From NCBI GenBank assembly GCA_035636095.1, contig DASPZU010000042.1, forward strand, positions 1 to 56,791: a stretch of 56,791 nucleotides of DNA. The letters are read 5' to 3'. The stretch comes from Gp7-AA10 sp035636095 (GTDB lineage Bacteria > Acidobacteriota > Thermoanaerobaculia > Gp7-AA8). Below are positions 50,093 through 56,791 of the stretch, piece after piece. Below the pieces are notes generated by a model that saw nothing but the letters and a program-made list of their open reading frames with translations, did not search any database and had not been told where the DNA came from. How positions within the stretch are numbered: the first letter of the stretch is position 1; each line of letters begins with the position of its first letter. The position numbers and the translations under genes were made by a program.

Positions 50093-50658
50093 GTGCCTTT
50101 GAAGTTTCTGCTGCCGTCATCACTCTCGTCAGTATTTGGCTGACCGCGCGCGAGAACATCTGGTGCTGGCCCACGGGCGTGGTCAGCGTGGTGATGTACT
50201 TCTGGATCTTCTGGCAGGCAAAGCTGTACGCCAACGCCTGGCTGCAGGCGTTCTACCTGATCCTGATCGCCTACGGCTGGTACGAGTGGCTTCACGGCGG
50301 CAAGCATCACGATGTGCTCCACGTCTCGCGGACGCCGCTTCGGGGCTGGATCATTACCATCGCTCTCGGCGTCCTGGCCTCCGCGGTCCTGGGATGGGCG
50401 ATGCAGCGCTTCACGAATAACTCCATGCCGTATTCGGACGCCGCCACCACCGCCTTTTCAATCGCGGCGGAAGCGATGACGACGAAGAAATGGATTGAGA
50501 ACTGGATCGTGTGGATCTTCGTCGACGGAGTGACGACCTGGATTCTCTTCGTCCAGCATCTCTATCCCAGCGCGTTGCTGTACGCTTCGTTCCTGGGTCT
50601 CGCAGTATTCGGCTGGATCGAATGGAAAAAGTCGCTTGTCCGTTCCGCGTCTGCATGA
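50089..50658 (+). CDS. pnuC: PnuC-family vitamin transporter, probable thiamine (PnuT) role
   Basis: A 189-residue membrane protein with seven helices and PnuC motifs NIWCWPTGVVSVVMYFWIFW, AKLYANAWLQAFYLIL and YGWYEWLHGG. PnuC proteins are facilitators of nicotinamide riboside, thiamine (PnuT) or riboflavin; regulation by the TPP riboswitch points to thiamine. Facilitated uptake needs trapping by phosphorylation, which the next gene could supply. GTG 50089 overlaps the receptor stop; its own 3' end overlaps the kinase gene by 37 bases. Confidence 0.88.
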   Translation: MSAFEVSAAVITLVSIWLTARENIWCWPTGVVSVVMYFWIFWQAKLYANAWLQAFYLILIAYGWYEWLHGGKHHDVLHVSRTPLRGWIITIALGVLASAVLGWAMQRFTNNSMPYSDAATTAFSIAAEAMTTKKWIENWIVWIFVDGVTTWILFVQHLYPSALLYASFLGLAVFGWIEWKKSLVRSASA

Positions 50659-51155
50659 CCGGAGCGGAGTCGACGGGCAAGAGCGAGCTGGCCAAGGAGC
50701 TGGCTCGCCAATTCAGTGCTCCCCTCATTCGGGAGTATTCGCGCGAGTACGCTTTGGCCCGCCCGGTGGAGTTGGCCTACAGCGATGTCGGCGCGATCGC
50801 GCACGGTCAGATCGAGGCCGAGGATCGGGTGCTGGCGAAAGCGCAGGGGCTGGTCATCCTCGATACCGATCTGCTGAGCACCGTCGTCTACAGCCGGCAT
50901 CATTTCGGTGCCGTTCCGGAGTGGATCGAGTCGGCCGCGCGGGCCCGCCTGGCCGATTTCTATCTCCTGCTCCACATCGACGTCCCCTGGGTCTGGGATC
51001 CGGTCCGCGATTCGCGCGACACGCGCCAGGAGCTGCACGAAGATTTTCTACGCGCGCTCGAGGAGTTCGGTGCGGCTTACACCCTGATCTCGGGCACGTG
51101 GGACGAGCGGCTCAAAGGCGCCGCGGAAGCGGTCAGGGCTAAACTCGGTCCATGA
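50622..51155 (+). CDS. NadR-like P-loop kinase in the thiamine operon
   Basis: About 177 residues with P-loop MTGAESTGKSELAKELARQF, REYSREYA, a Walker B-like LVILDTDLLSTVVYS and a C-terminal lid-like segment (DPVRDSRDTRQELHEDFL). This is the ribosylnicotinamide kinase domain of NadR without the adenylyltransferase half. In PnuC pairs the kinase usually traps the imported vitamin as phosphate. TPP control suggests thiamine is the substrate, an inference; nicotinamide riboside remains possible. ATG 50622 starts inside the transporter gene; its stop overlaps the DUF502 start. Confidence 0.8.
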   Translation: MEKVACPFRVCMTGAESTGKSELAKELARQFSAPLIREYSREYALARPVELAYSDVGAIAHGQIEAEDRVLAKAQGLVILDTDLLSTVVYSRHHFGAVPEWIESAARARLADFYLLLHIDVPWVWDPVRDSRDTRQELHEDFLRALEEFGAAYTLISGTWDERLKGAAEAVRAKLGP

Positions 51156-51694
51156 ATTGGATCGTGAAGAACTTCCTGCGCGGACTCATCATCGTCGTTC
51201 CGATCGCCCTCACCCTCTATCTGGTCTACGAGGGATTCACGCGGATCGATCGGCTGCTCAATCTGCCCATCCCCGGAGTCGGCTTCGCGCTCACGATCGT
51301 GGTGATGGTCCTGGTCGGTGCGCTGGCCTCGAATTTCTTCGTGCGAAAATTTCTGGAGCTGACCCAGGCCGTGTTCACGCGCGCGCCGCTGGTGCGGCTC
51401 ATCTACGCCGCCATTCGCGACCTGATGGAAGCCTTCGTCGGCGATCAGAAGCGATTCAATCAGCCGGTGGCGGTTTCGCTCATCGACGGCCTGCGCACGG
51501 TCGGCTTCATGACCCAGGAAAACCTCGAGTTTCTATCGATGCCGGGATATGTCGCGGTCTATCTGCCCTTTTCGTACAGCATGGCCGGATCGCTGGTTCT
51601 CGTGCCCAGCGCCAGAGTGGAGCGGCTGACCGTCGATAGCGCGGCGCTGATGGCGCTCGTGATTTCCGGTGGTGTGTCGCGAGTCACTGCTTGA
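51152..51694 (+). CDS. DUF502 family membrane protein
   Basis: A 180-residue protein with two N-terminal membrane helices (FLRGLIIVVPIALTLYLVYE and FALTIVVMVLVGALASNFFV) and a cytoplasmic part with VRLIYAAIRDLMEAFVGDQK and LVLVPSARVERLTVDSAALM, typical of DUF502. The function is unknown. It overlaps the kinase gene by four bases and is followed by actA after 18 bases. Confidence 0.85.
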   Translation: MNWIVKNFLRGLIIVVPIALTLYLVYEGFTRIDRLLNLPIPGVGFALTIVVMVLVGALASNFFVRKFLELTQAVFTRAPLVRLIYAAIRDLMEAFVGDQKRFNQPVAVSLIDGLRTVGFMTQENLEFLSMPGYVAVYLPFSYSMAGSLVLVPSARVERLTVDSAALMALVISGGVSRVTA

Positions 51695-51700
51695 TATGAT
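51692..51700 (+). promoter_or_regulatory. Possible extended -10 promoter of the act operon
   Basis: TGATATGAT matches the extended -10 pattern TG-n-TATAAT with one change; no good -35 is visible. It would start transcription only about six bases before the actA ATG, giving a leaderless or nearly leaderless mRNA, consistent with the absence of a Shine-Dalgarno there. Confidence 0.45.
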
Positions 51701-51712
51701 CGCGCCGCTGTA

Positions 51713-52360
51713 ATGGCGCAGATTTTTCACCGCAGCACGAACACTCTGTCGCGCGTGACGATCTTCGGCGCGGTGTTCATGATCGGATTCGTGTTGTGGG
51801 TGATCGGCGGCATCGTGCGCTCGCCCTACGCCACCGATCAGGGCATCGCGCGCGAGCAGCCCGTTCCCTTCAGCCATCAGCATCACGTGGCCGGACTGGG
51901 CATCGACTGCCGCTACTGCCACACCTCGGTCGAAACTTCCAACTTCGCCGGCATTCCGCCCACTGCCACGTGCATGAATTGCCACGCCCAGATCTGGACC
52001 TCTGCCGATATGCTCGAGCCGGTCCGCGCCAGCTATTCCAGCGGCCGGCCGCTGGTGTGGTCGCGCGTGCACCGGCTTCCCGACTTCGTGCATTTCAATC
52101 ACAGCATCCATGTTGCCAAGGGAATTGGATGCGCAACCTGCCACGGTCGCATCGACAAGATGGCGCTGACCTATCAGGCTTCGCCGCTCACCATGCAGTG
52201 GTGCCTGGAGTGTCACCGCAACCCGGAGCGATTCGTCCGGCCGCGCGATCAGGTCTTCAACATGGCCTACGTGGCACTCAATCAGGAACAGATCGGACCG
52301 AAGCTGGTTCGCGATTACAACATCCAGAGCCTTACGGCCTGCTCGACGTGTCATTACTGA
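51713..52360 (+). CDS. actA: Alternative complex III pentahaem cytochrome c, ActA
   Basis: A 215-residue protein with an N-terminal membrane anchor (VTIFGAVFMIGFVLWVIGGI) and five CxxCH haem sites: CRYCH, CMNCH, CATCH, CLECH and CSTCH. ActA is the multihaem electron-transfer subunit of alternative complex III, a quinol:electron acceptor oxidoreductase replacing the bc1 complex. Haem attachment depends on the ccm genes 4 kb upstream. No clear Shine-Dalgarno precedes the ATG. The stop is one base before actB. Confidence 0.93.
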   Translation: MAQIFHRSTNTLSRVTIFGAVFMIGFVLWVIGGIVRSPYATDQGIAREQPVPFSHQHHVAGLGIDCRYCHTSVETSNFAGIPPTATCMNCHAQIWTSADMLEPVRASYSSGRPLVWSRVHRLPDFVHFNHSIHVAKGIGCATCHGRIDKMALTYQASPLTMQWCLECHRNPERFVRPRDQVFNMAYVALNQEQIGPKLVRDYNIQSLTACSTCHY

Positions 52361-52361
52361 G

Positions 52362-55316
52362 ATGAGCGAACGCAAAACATATTGGCGCAGCCTCGAGGAG
52401 CTATCACGAAGCGACAGCTTCGAAGAGACGCTGCGGGACGAGTTCCCGCGGCAGGCCATGGCGCTCGACGCCGGCGTGGACCGCCGCGACTTCGTGAAGC
52501 TGATGGGCGCCTCGGTCGCGCTGGCCGGACTGACAGCCTGCAATCGTCCTGCGGAAAAAATCGTCCCGTACATCAAGCAGCCTGAAGATTTGATTCCCGG
52601 AAAGCCGATCTTCTTCGCCAGCGCCATGCCGCTCAGCGGGTTCGGCACCGGCGTTCTGGTCGAGAGTCACATGGGACGTCCGACCAAGATCGAGGGCAAC
52701 CCCGATCATCCGTCGAGTCTGGGCGCAACCGACGCGTTCATGCAGGCCTCGATCCTCGGCCTCTACGATCCCGACCGCTCGCAAGTCGTCCGGCACCTCG
52801 GCGAGATTTCAACGTGGAGTGAATTCATCGGCGCGCTGCAGGGACCAATCAAGAGTCCCGGCACTTTGCGACTGCTGACCCAGACCGTCACCTCACCGAC
52901 GCTCGGCGCGCAGATCGCACAACTCCTGGCGCAATATCCCGGACTCAAGTGGCATCAGTGGGAGCCGGTGAGCCGCGACAACGTGCGCGAAGGTTTGCGG
53001 ATGGCGTTCGGCGGCTACGTCAACGCCGTTTATCACTTCGACAAAGCGAATGTGGTGGTCGCGCTGGATGCCGACTTCATGGACAGCGGACCCGGACATC
53101 TGCGACACGCCCGCGATTTCGCGACACGGCGTCGAGTGCGGCAGGGTGCGACGACGATCAATCGGTTGTATGCCATCGAGTGTTTCCCGTCGGGAACAGG
53201 CGCACTCGCCGATCATCGTTTCCCGGTGCGTCCATCGGAGGTCGAAACCTGGGCCCGCGCGCTCGTGAGTGGAGCGCCGGCGACCTCGGCGGCGATCGCT
53301 GCGATCGCAAAAGACCTCCAGGCCAATCGCGGCGCGAGCATTGTCATCGCGGGCGACGATCAGCCGGCTGTCGTTCACGCGATCGCCATGGCGATCAATC
53401 AGAGTCTGGGCAACATCGGATCGACGATCACGATCACGGATCCGGCGGAAGTCGCGCCGACGAATCAGCTCGAGTCGCTGCGGCAACTCGTGACGGACAT
53501 GAACGCAGGCGCCGTGAGAGCGCTGGTGGTTCTGGGCGGCAATCCGGTCTTCGATGCGCCCGCCGATTTCAATTTCGCGAACGCGTTCAAGAAAGTTCCC
53601 TTCCGCGCACACGCGAGTCTCTATTACGACGAGACGTCGCTGCTCTCGCATTGGCACATTCCCGAGACGCACTATCTCGAGTCATGGAGCGACGTGCGCG
53701 CGCATGACGGAGCCATCTCGATCGTGCAGCCGCTCATCGCGCCCCTCTACAACGGCCGCTCACAACATGAAGTCCTGGGCGCGCTGATGGGCGGTCTTGA
53801 TGTCTCGCCGTACGACCAGGTGCGCCGCACCTGGAGCGCGAAAGTCGGTGCGAATTTCGAGCAGACCTGGCGCCAGTGGCTCAACGACGGCGTGATCGCC
53901 GGCTCGGCGTTGCCGGGGCGCAGTGCTGCAGCGTCGATGACCATTCCGACAACCGACCACCGACCACCGACAACCGGTATCGAACTCAATCTCAGGCCCG
54001 ATCCGACAATCTACGACGGCCGCTTCGCGAGCAGCGGTTGGCTGCAGGAGCTGCCGAAGCCGCAGACGAAAATCACGTGGGACAACGTGCTCCTGGTGAG
54101 TCCGAAAACTGCGCGCGAGGTCGGTTACGACGACAAGGAACGCGATGCGCTCGTCAACGAGCGGCACACCATCCTGGTCGATCTCAAATATCACGGACAG
54201 AGCCTCCGCCTCCCGCTCTGGGTGATCCCGGGCCATCCGGATGGCGCCGCCACGCTGCATTTCGGAAACGGCCGGAAACGCGGTTTCATGCATCAGCCCG
54301 AAACGCTCCTGGGCGGCAGCTACGAGACGTCGCCGGAGGGGATGGTGGGTGTCAATGTCTATCCGGTCCGTTTTTCCGACGCGCTCGGCGGTGAAGGCGG
54401 CGCGCAAATCGTTCGGGTGAACGAGCCACCGTATCCGATCGCCTGCACCCAGGAACATCAGAGCATCAACATCAAAGATCTGCACGGCGATCGCAAAATC
54501 ATTCACGCCGGGACGTTCGAGGAATATCAGAAAAATCCGCACAGCATCGTCGAAGGGGAGGAGTCGAATCCGGAGTCGTTGTATCCGGGCTACCCGTACA
54601 AAGGTCACGCCTGGGCGATGGTGATCGACCCATCGGTGTGCACGGGCTGCAACGGCTGCGTGGTTGCTTGTCAGGCCGAAAACAACATCGCGGTGGTCGG
54701 GAAGGATCAGGTCTGGCGCGAGCGTGAAATGCACTGGCTGCGCATCGATCGCTACTACCGCGGTCCGGTCGAGAATCCGGAAGTGTTCCATCAGCCCGTG
54801 CCGTGCATGCAGTGCGAGAACGCCCCGTGCGAGCCGGTGTGCCCGGTCGAGGCCACGTCGCACAGCGCCGAAGGCCTCAACGACATGACGTACAACCGCT
54901 GCGTGGGCACGCGCTACTGCTCGAACAACTGTCCGTACAAAGTGCGTCGGTTCAATTTCCTCTTCTATTCCGATTACGAGACGCCGGCGCTCAAGCCGAT
55001 GCGTAACCCGGACGTTACAGTTCGTACGCGCGGCGTCATGGAGAAATGCACCTACTGCGTGCAGCGCATCAACGCCGCCAAGATCAACGCCGAGAAGGAA
55101 AATCGCCGCGTGCGCGACGGCGAAGTCACGACCGCGTGCGCCCAGGCCTGTCCGACCGAAGCCATCGTGTTCGGCGATATGAACGATGCCAACAGCCGCG
55201 TCGCGAAACTCAAAAAGGAACCGGCGCACTATGCCTTGCTGGCGGAGCTCAACACACGGCCGCGGACAACTTACCTCGGCGTGATCCGCAATCCAAATCC
55301 GGAGATCAAAGGATGA
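52362..55316 (+). CDS. actB: Alternative complex III subunit ActB (molybdopterin-like/Fe-S fusion)
   Basis: A 984-residue protein. Near the N-terminus, a Tat-type DRRDFVKLMGASVALAGLTAC suggests twin-arginine export with a possible lipidated Cys60. Residues to about 700 resemble molybdopterin oxidoreductases, which in ActB do not hold the cofactor. The C-terminal part is a ferredoxin-like Fe-S subunit: CTGCNGCVVAC (Cys760 onward), CMQCENAPCEPVCP, CVGTRYCSNNCP and CTYCVQRI with CAQACPTEA. Residues around 528-538 (TTDHRPPTTG) are encoded by CCGACAA-type heptads between the domains. An AT-rich hairpin follows the stop. Confidence 0.94.
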   Translation: MSERKTYWRSLEELSRSDSFEETLRDEFPRQAMALDAGVDRRDFVKLMGASVALAGLTACNRPAEKIVPYIKQPEDLIPGKPIFFASAMPLSGFGTGVLVESHMGRPTKIEGNPDHPSSLGATDAFMQASILGLYDPDRSQVVRHLGEISTWSEFIGALQGPIKSPGTLRLLTQTVTSPTLGAQIAQLLAQYPGLKWHQWEPVSRDNVREGLRMAFGGYVNAVYHFDKANVVVALDADFMDSGPGHLRHARDFATRRRVRQGATTINRLYAIECFPSGTGALADHRFPVRPSEVETWARALVSGAPATSAAIAAIAKDLQANRGASIVIAGDDQPAVVHAIAMAINQSLGNIGSTITITDPAEVAPTNQLESLRQLVTDMNAGAVRALVVLGGNPVFDAPADFNFANAFKKVPFRAHASLYYDETSLLSHWHIPETHYLESWSDVRAHDGAISIVQPLIAPLYNGRSQHEVLGALMGGLDVSPYDQVRRTWSAKVGANFEQTWRQWLNDGVIAGSALPGRSAAASMTIPTTDHRPPTTGIELNLRPDPTIYDGRFASSGWLQELPKPQTKITWDNVLLVSPKTAREVGYDDKERDALVNERHTILVDLKYHGQSLRLPLWVIPGHPDGAATLHFGNGRKRGFMHQPETLLGGSYETSPEGMVGVNVYPVRFSDALGGEGGAQIVRVNEPPYPIACTQEHQSINIKDLHGDRKIIHAGTFEEYQKNPHSIVEGEESNPESLYPGYPYKGHAWAMVIDPSVCTGCNGCVVACQAENNIAVVGKDQVWREREMHWLRIDRYYRGPVENPEVFHQPVPCMQCENAPCEPVCPVEATSHSAEGLNDMTYNRCVGTRYCSNNCPYKVRRFNFLFYSDYETPALKPMRNPDVTVRTRGVMEKCTYCVQRINAAKINAEKENRRVRDGEVTTACAQACPTEAIVFGDMNDANSRVAKLKKEPAHYALLAELNTRPRTTYLGVIRNPNPEIKG
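53946..53976 (+). repeat. Intragenic heptads in actB
   Basis: CCGACAA, CCGACCA, CCGACCA, CCGACAA, CCG, read in frame as TTDHRPPTT in an interdomain stretch that is low-complexity and probably flexible. Close to the ccmH and cyclodeaminase repeats in sequence. Confidence 0.88.
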
Positions 55317-55320
55317 AAAG

Positions 55321-55409
55321 CAAATTTCAAATTTCAAATTTCAAATTAAGAATGAAGAATTGTTTTCCATTCTTAATTTTTCATTTGAAATTTGAAATTC
55401 TTAATTTCT
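55321..55409. repeat. AT-rich heptad hairpin (AAATTTC family), copy 3
   Basis: Left: AAATTTC three times, AAATTAA, GAATGAA, GAATTGT. Right: complementary steps with TTTCATT, TGAAATT, TGAAATT, CTTAATT. It occupies nearly all of the 100 bp actB-actC gap. Confidence 0.93.
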
Positions 55410-55416
55410 AAGAGTC

Positions 55417-56791
55417 ATGGCAACAGAACAGGCCCCCATCCACGAAGTCCGCCCCATCACGCAGGAGCTGAAGATTCCCGCGCGCTTCATCCCGCAGCCG
55501 GTCCTGGAACCGGGGCACACCTATTCCTCGGTCACCGATCACATCAGCTCGATCGTTCTGCGGCGAAAGATGCCGCTGATCTGGACGATCGGTATGGCGT
55601 TCTCCACGCTCCTCTTCCTGGGACTCCTCTACGTCATCTGCGTGATCGTGATCGTCGGCGTCGGCTTGTGGGGAATCAATCACCCGGTCGGCTGGGGCTT
55701 CGATATCCTCAACTTCGTCTGGTGGATCGGCATTGGACACGCCGGGACGTTGATCTCCGCCATTCTGCTTTTGCTGCGACAGGAGTGGCGCACCTCGATC
55801 AACCGATTTGCAGAGGCGATGACGTTGTTCGCCGTGGCGTCGGCAGGTTTGTATCCCGCGCTGCATACCGGACGACCGTGGTACGACTTCTGGCTCATCC
55901 CGTATCCGAACACGATGACGCTGTGGCCGCAGTTCCGAAGCCCGATCATCTGGGATGTCTTCGCAGTGACGACCTACGCGACCGTTTCATTTCTTTTCTG
56001 GTACACCGGTCTGATTCCCGATCTGGCCACACTGCGCGACCGCTCGAACAGCTTCTTCGGACGCAAGATCTACGGGATGCTGGCGCTCGGATGGCGAGGA
56101 TCGGCGAAGCATTGGTATCGATACGAGAGCGCTTACTTGCTGCTGGCCGGTCTCTCCACGCCGCTGGTGCTGTCGGTGCACACGGTGGTCAGCTTCGACT
56201 TTGCAGTGTCGCTGCTCCCCGGCTGGCACAGCACCTTCTTCCCTCCCTACTTCGTGGCGGGGGCGGTCTATGCCGGCTTCGCGATGGTGCTGACGCTCGC
56301 GATCCCGTTCCGAAAGATCTTCAAGCTCGAAGACTTCATCACCATCAAGCATCTCGAGAACATGGGAAAGGTGATGCTGGCGACCGGGATGATCGTTTTC
56401 TATTCCTATTGCATGGAAGCATTCTTCGCCTACTACAGCGGCAACACTTTCGAGAAGTACATGTATCTCAATCGCGCCACCGGCCCGTACTGGAAGATGT
56501 TCGTGATGCTGATCATCTGCAACGGGCTCGCGCCGCAGCTGATGTGGTTCAAACGCCTCCGGACCAGTCCGTTCTGGTTGTTTTTCACCGCCATGTTTGT
56601 GAACGTCGGCATGTGGCTGGAGCGATTTGTCATCATTCCGACTTCGCTGCACCGCGACTTTCTGCCCTCGTCCTGGGGCATGTACCACGGGACGCACTGG
56701 GATTGGGCGATGTTCATCGGCTCGATCGGACTCTTCCTCTTCCTGCTGTTTCTGTTCGTTCGCTTCCTGCCCATGATCTCGATCTTCGAAA
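55417..56791 (+). CDS. actC: Alternative complex III membrane subunit ActC (NrfD-like), partial
   Basis: At least 458 residues, running off the window end. After a soluble N-terminus (HEVRPITQELKIPARFIPQP) there is a run of membrane helices, typical of NrfD/PsrC quinol-interacting subunits: WTIGMAFSTLLFLGLLYVIC, FDILNFVWWIGIGHAGTLIS, and LSVHTVVSFDFAVSLLPGWH, which carries the His near the quinol site. ATG 55417 lies seven bases after the hairpin and is preceded by AAGAG. Later Act genes (actD to actF) should follow outside the window. Confidence 0.93.
   Translation, partial: MATEQAPIHEVRPITQELKIPARFIPQPVLEPGHTYSSVTDHISSIVLRRKMPLIWTIGMAFSTLLFLGLLYVICVIVIVGVGLWGINHPVGWGFDILNFVWWIGIGHAGTLISAILLLLRQEWRTSINRFAEAMTLFAVASAGLYPALHTGRPWYDFWLIPYPNTMTLWPQFRSPIIWDVFAVTTYATVSFLFWYTGLIPDLATLRDRSNSFFGRKIYGMLALGWRGSAKHWYRYESAYLLLAGLSTPLVLSVHTVVSFDFAVSLLPGWHSTFFPPYFVAGAVYAGFAMVLTLAIPFRKIFKLEDFITIKHLENMGKVMLATGMIVFYSYCMEAFFAYYSGNTFEKYMYLNRATGPYWKMFVMLIICNGLAPQLMWFKRLRTSPFWLFFTAMFVNVGMWLERFVIIPTSLHRDFLPSSWGMYHGTHWDWAMFIGSIGLFLFLLFLFVRFLPMISIFE

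Noticed and set aside
53760..55337. Long antisense open frame of 525 codons opposite actB
   Set aside because: It is a codon-bias shadow of a well-supported gene and contains no recognisable family motif. The same applies to long antisense frames opposite 2401-3615, 8897-9976 and 21217-22218.

Overview
The window is GC-rich bacterial chromosomal DNA from a Gram-negative, respiring organism. Evidence for this includes a TonB-dependent receptor, a lipoprotein, a complete cytochrome c maturation set and the start of an alternative complex III (Act) locus. No rRNA marker is present. Gene content and style (Act complex with fused ActB, zinc-binding ribosomal proteins, many M28/S41-type secreted enzymes, dense intergenic hairpin repeats) suggest Acidobacteriota or a neighbouring phylum; this is an inference of moderate confidence. 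No rRNA, tRNA, CRISPR array, transposase or prophage gene was seen, and no stretch over 300 bases lacks a gene.

Layout. (1) 26-6755: a surface-glycan style patch with two GT-C-like membrane proteins, a secreted SGNH-like protein, a methyltransferase-like/GT2 fusion and an FkbM methyltransferase, ending with an ornithine cyclodeaminase-family enzyme. (2) 6798-27313: one continuous str-S10-spc-alpha ribosomal superoperon (rpsL to rplQ, 35 genes including fusA, tuf, secY, adk, map, infA and rpoA), with a strong sigma70-type promoter in front and a rho-independent terminator behind. (3) 27312-41195: mostly minus-strand genes: an S41-like peptidase, a KTSC protein, a membrane M28 peptidase, an SDR, a glutamine synthetase-like/aldehyde dehydrogenase/EamA set resembling polyamine gamma-glutamylation catabolism, two stand-alone receiver proteins, a 2-hydroxyacid dehydrogenase and a HEAT-repeat/cyclophilin lipoprotein. 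A plus-strand DUF4097 protein lies among them. (4) 41216-47843: ccmABCDEFGHI, tightly coupled. (5) 47932-51155: a TPP riboswitch driving a TonB receptor, a PnuC-type transporter and a NadR-like P-loop kinase, read as a thiamine uptake and trapping operon. (6) 51152-56791: a DUF502 protein, then actA, actB and actC (cut by the window edge). The ccm genes supply the haem attachment machinery that pentahaem ActA needs.

The most unusual property is not a gene. The spaces between co-transcribed genes are filled by long hairpins whose arms are tandem 7-base (once 8-base) units. There are several unrelated unit sequences (AGTCCTG, ATGAGGG, AAATTTC, GGTTGCTG) with one shared architecture. They often begin at the stop codon of one gene and end at the Shine-Dalgarno site or start codon of the next. 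Related single-arm heptads (CCGACAA/CCGGCAA) are carried in frame inside three proteins. At least three further palindromic families (GAGGGG-ended, GTCATCC-ended, GGGAGCC-ended) are also present and contribute Shine-Dalgarno sequences, start codons or C-termini to genes.
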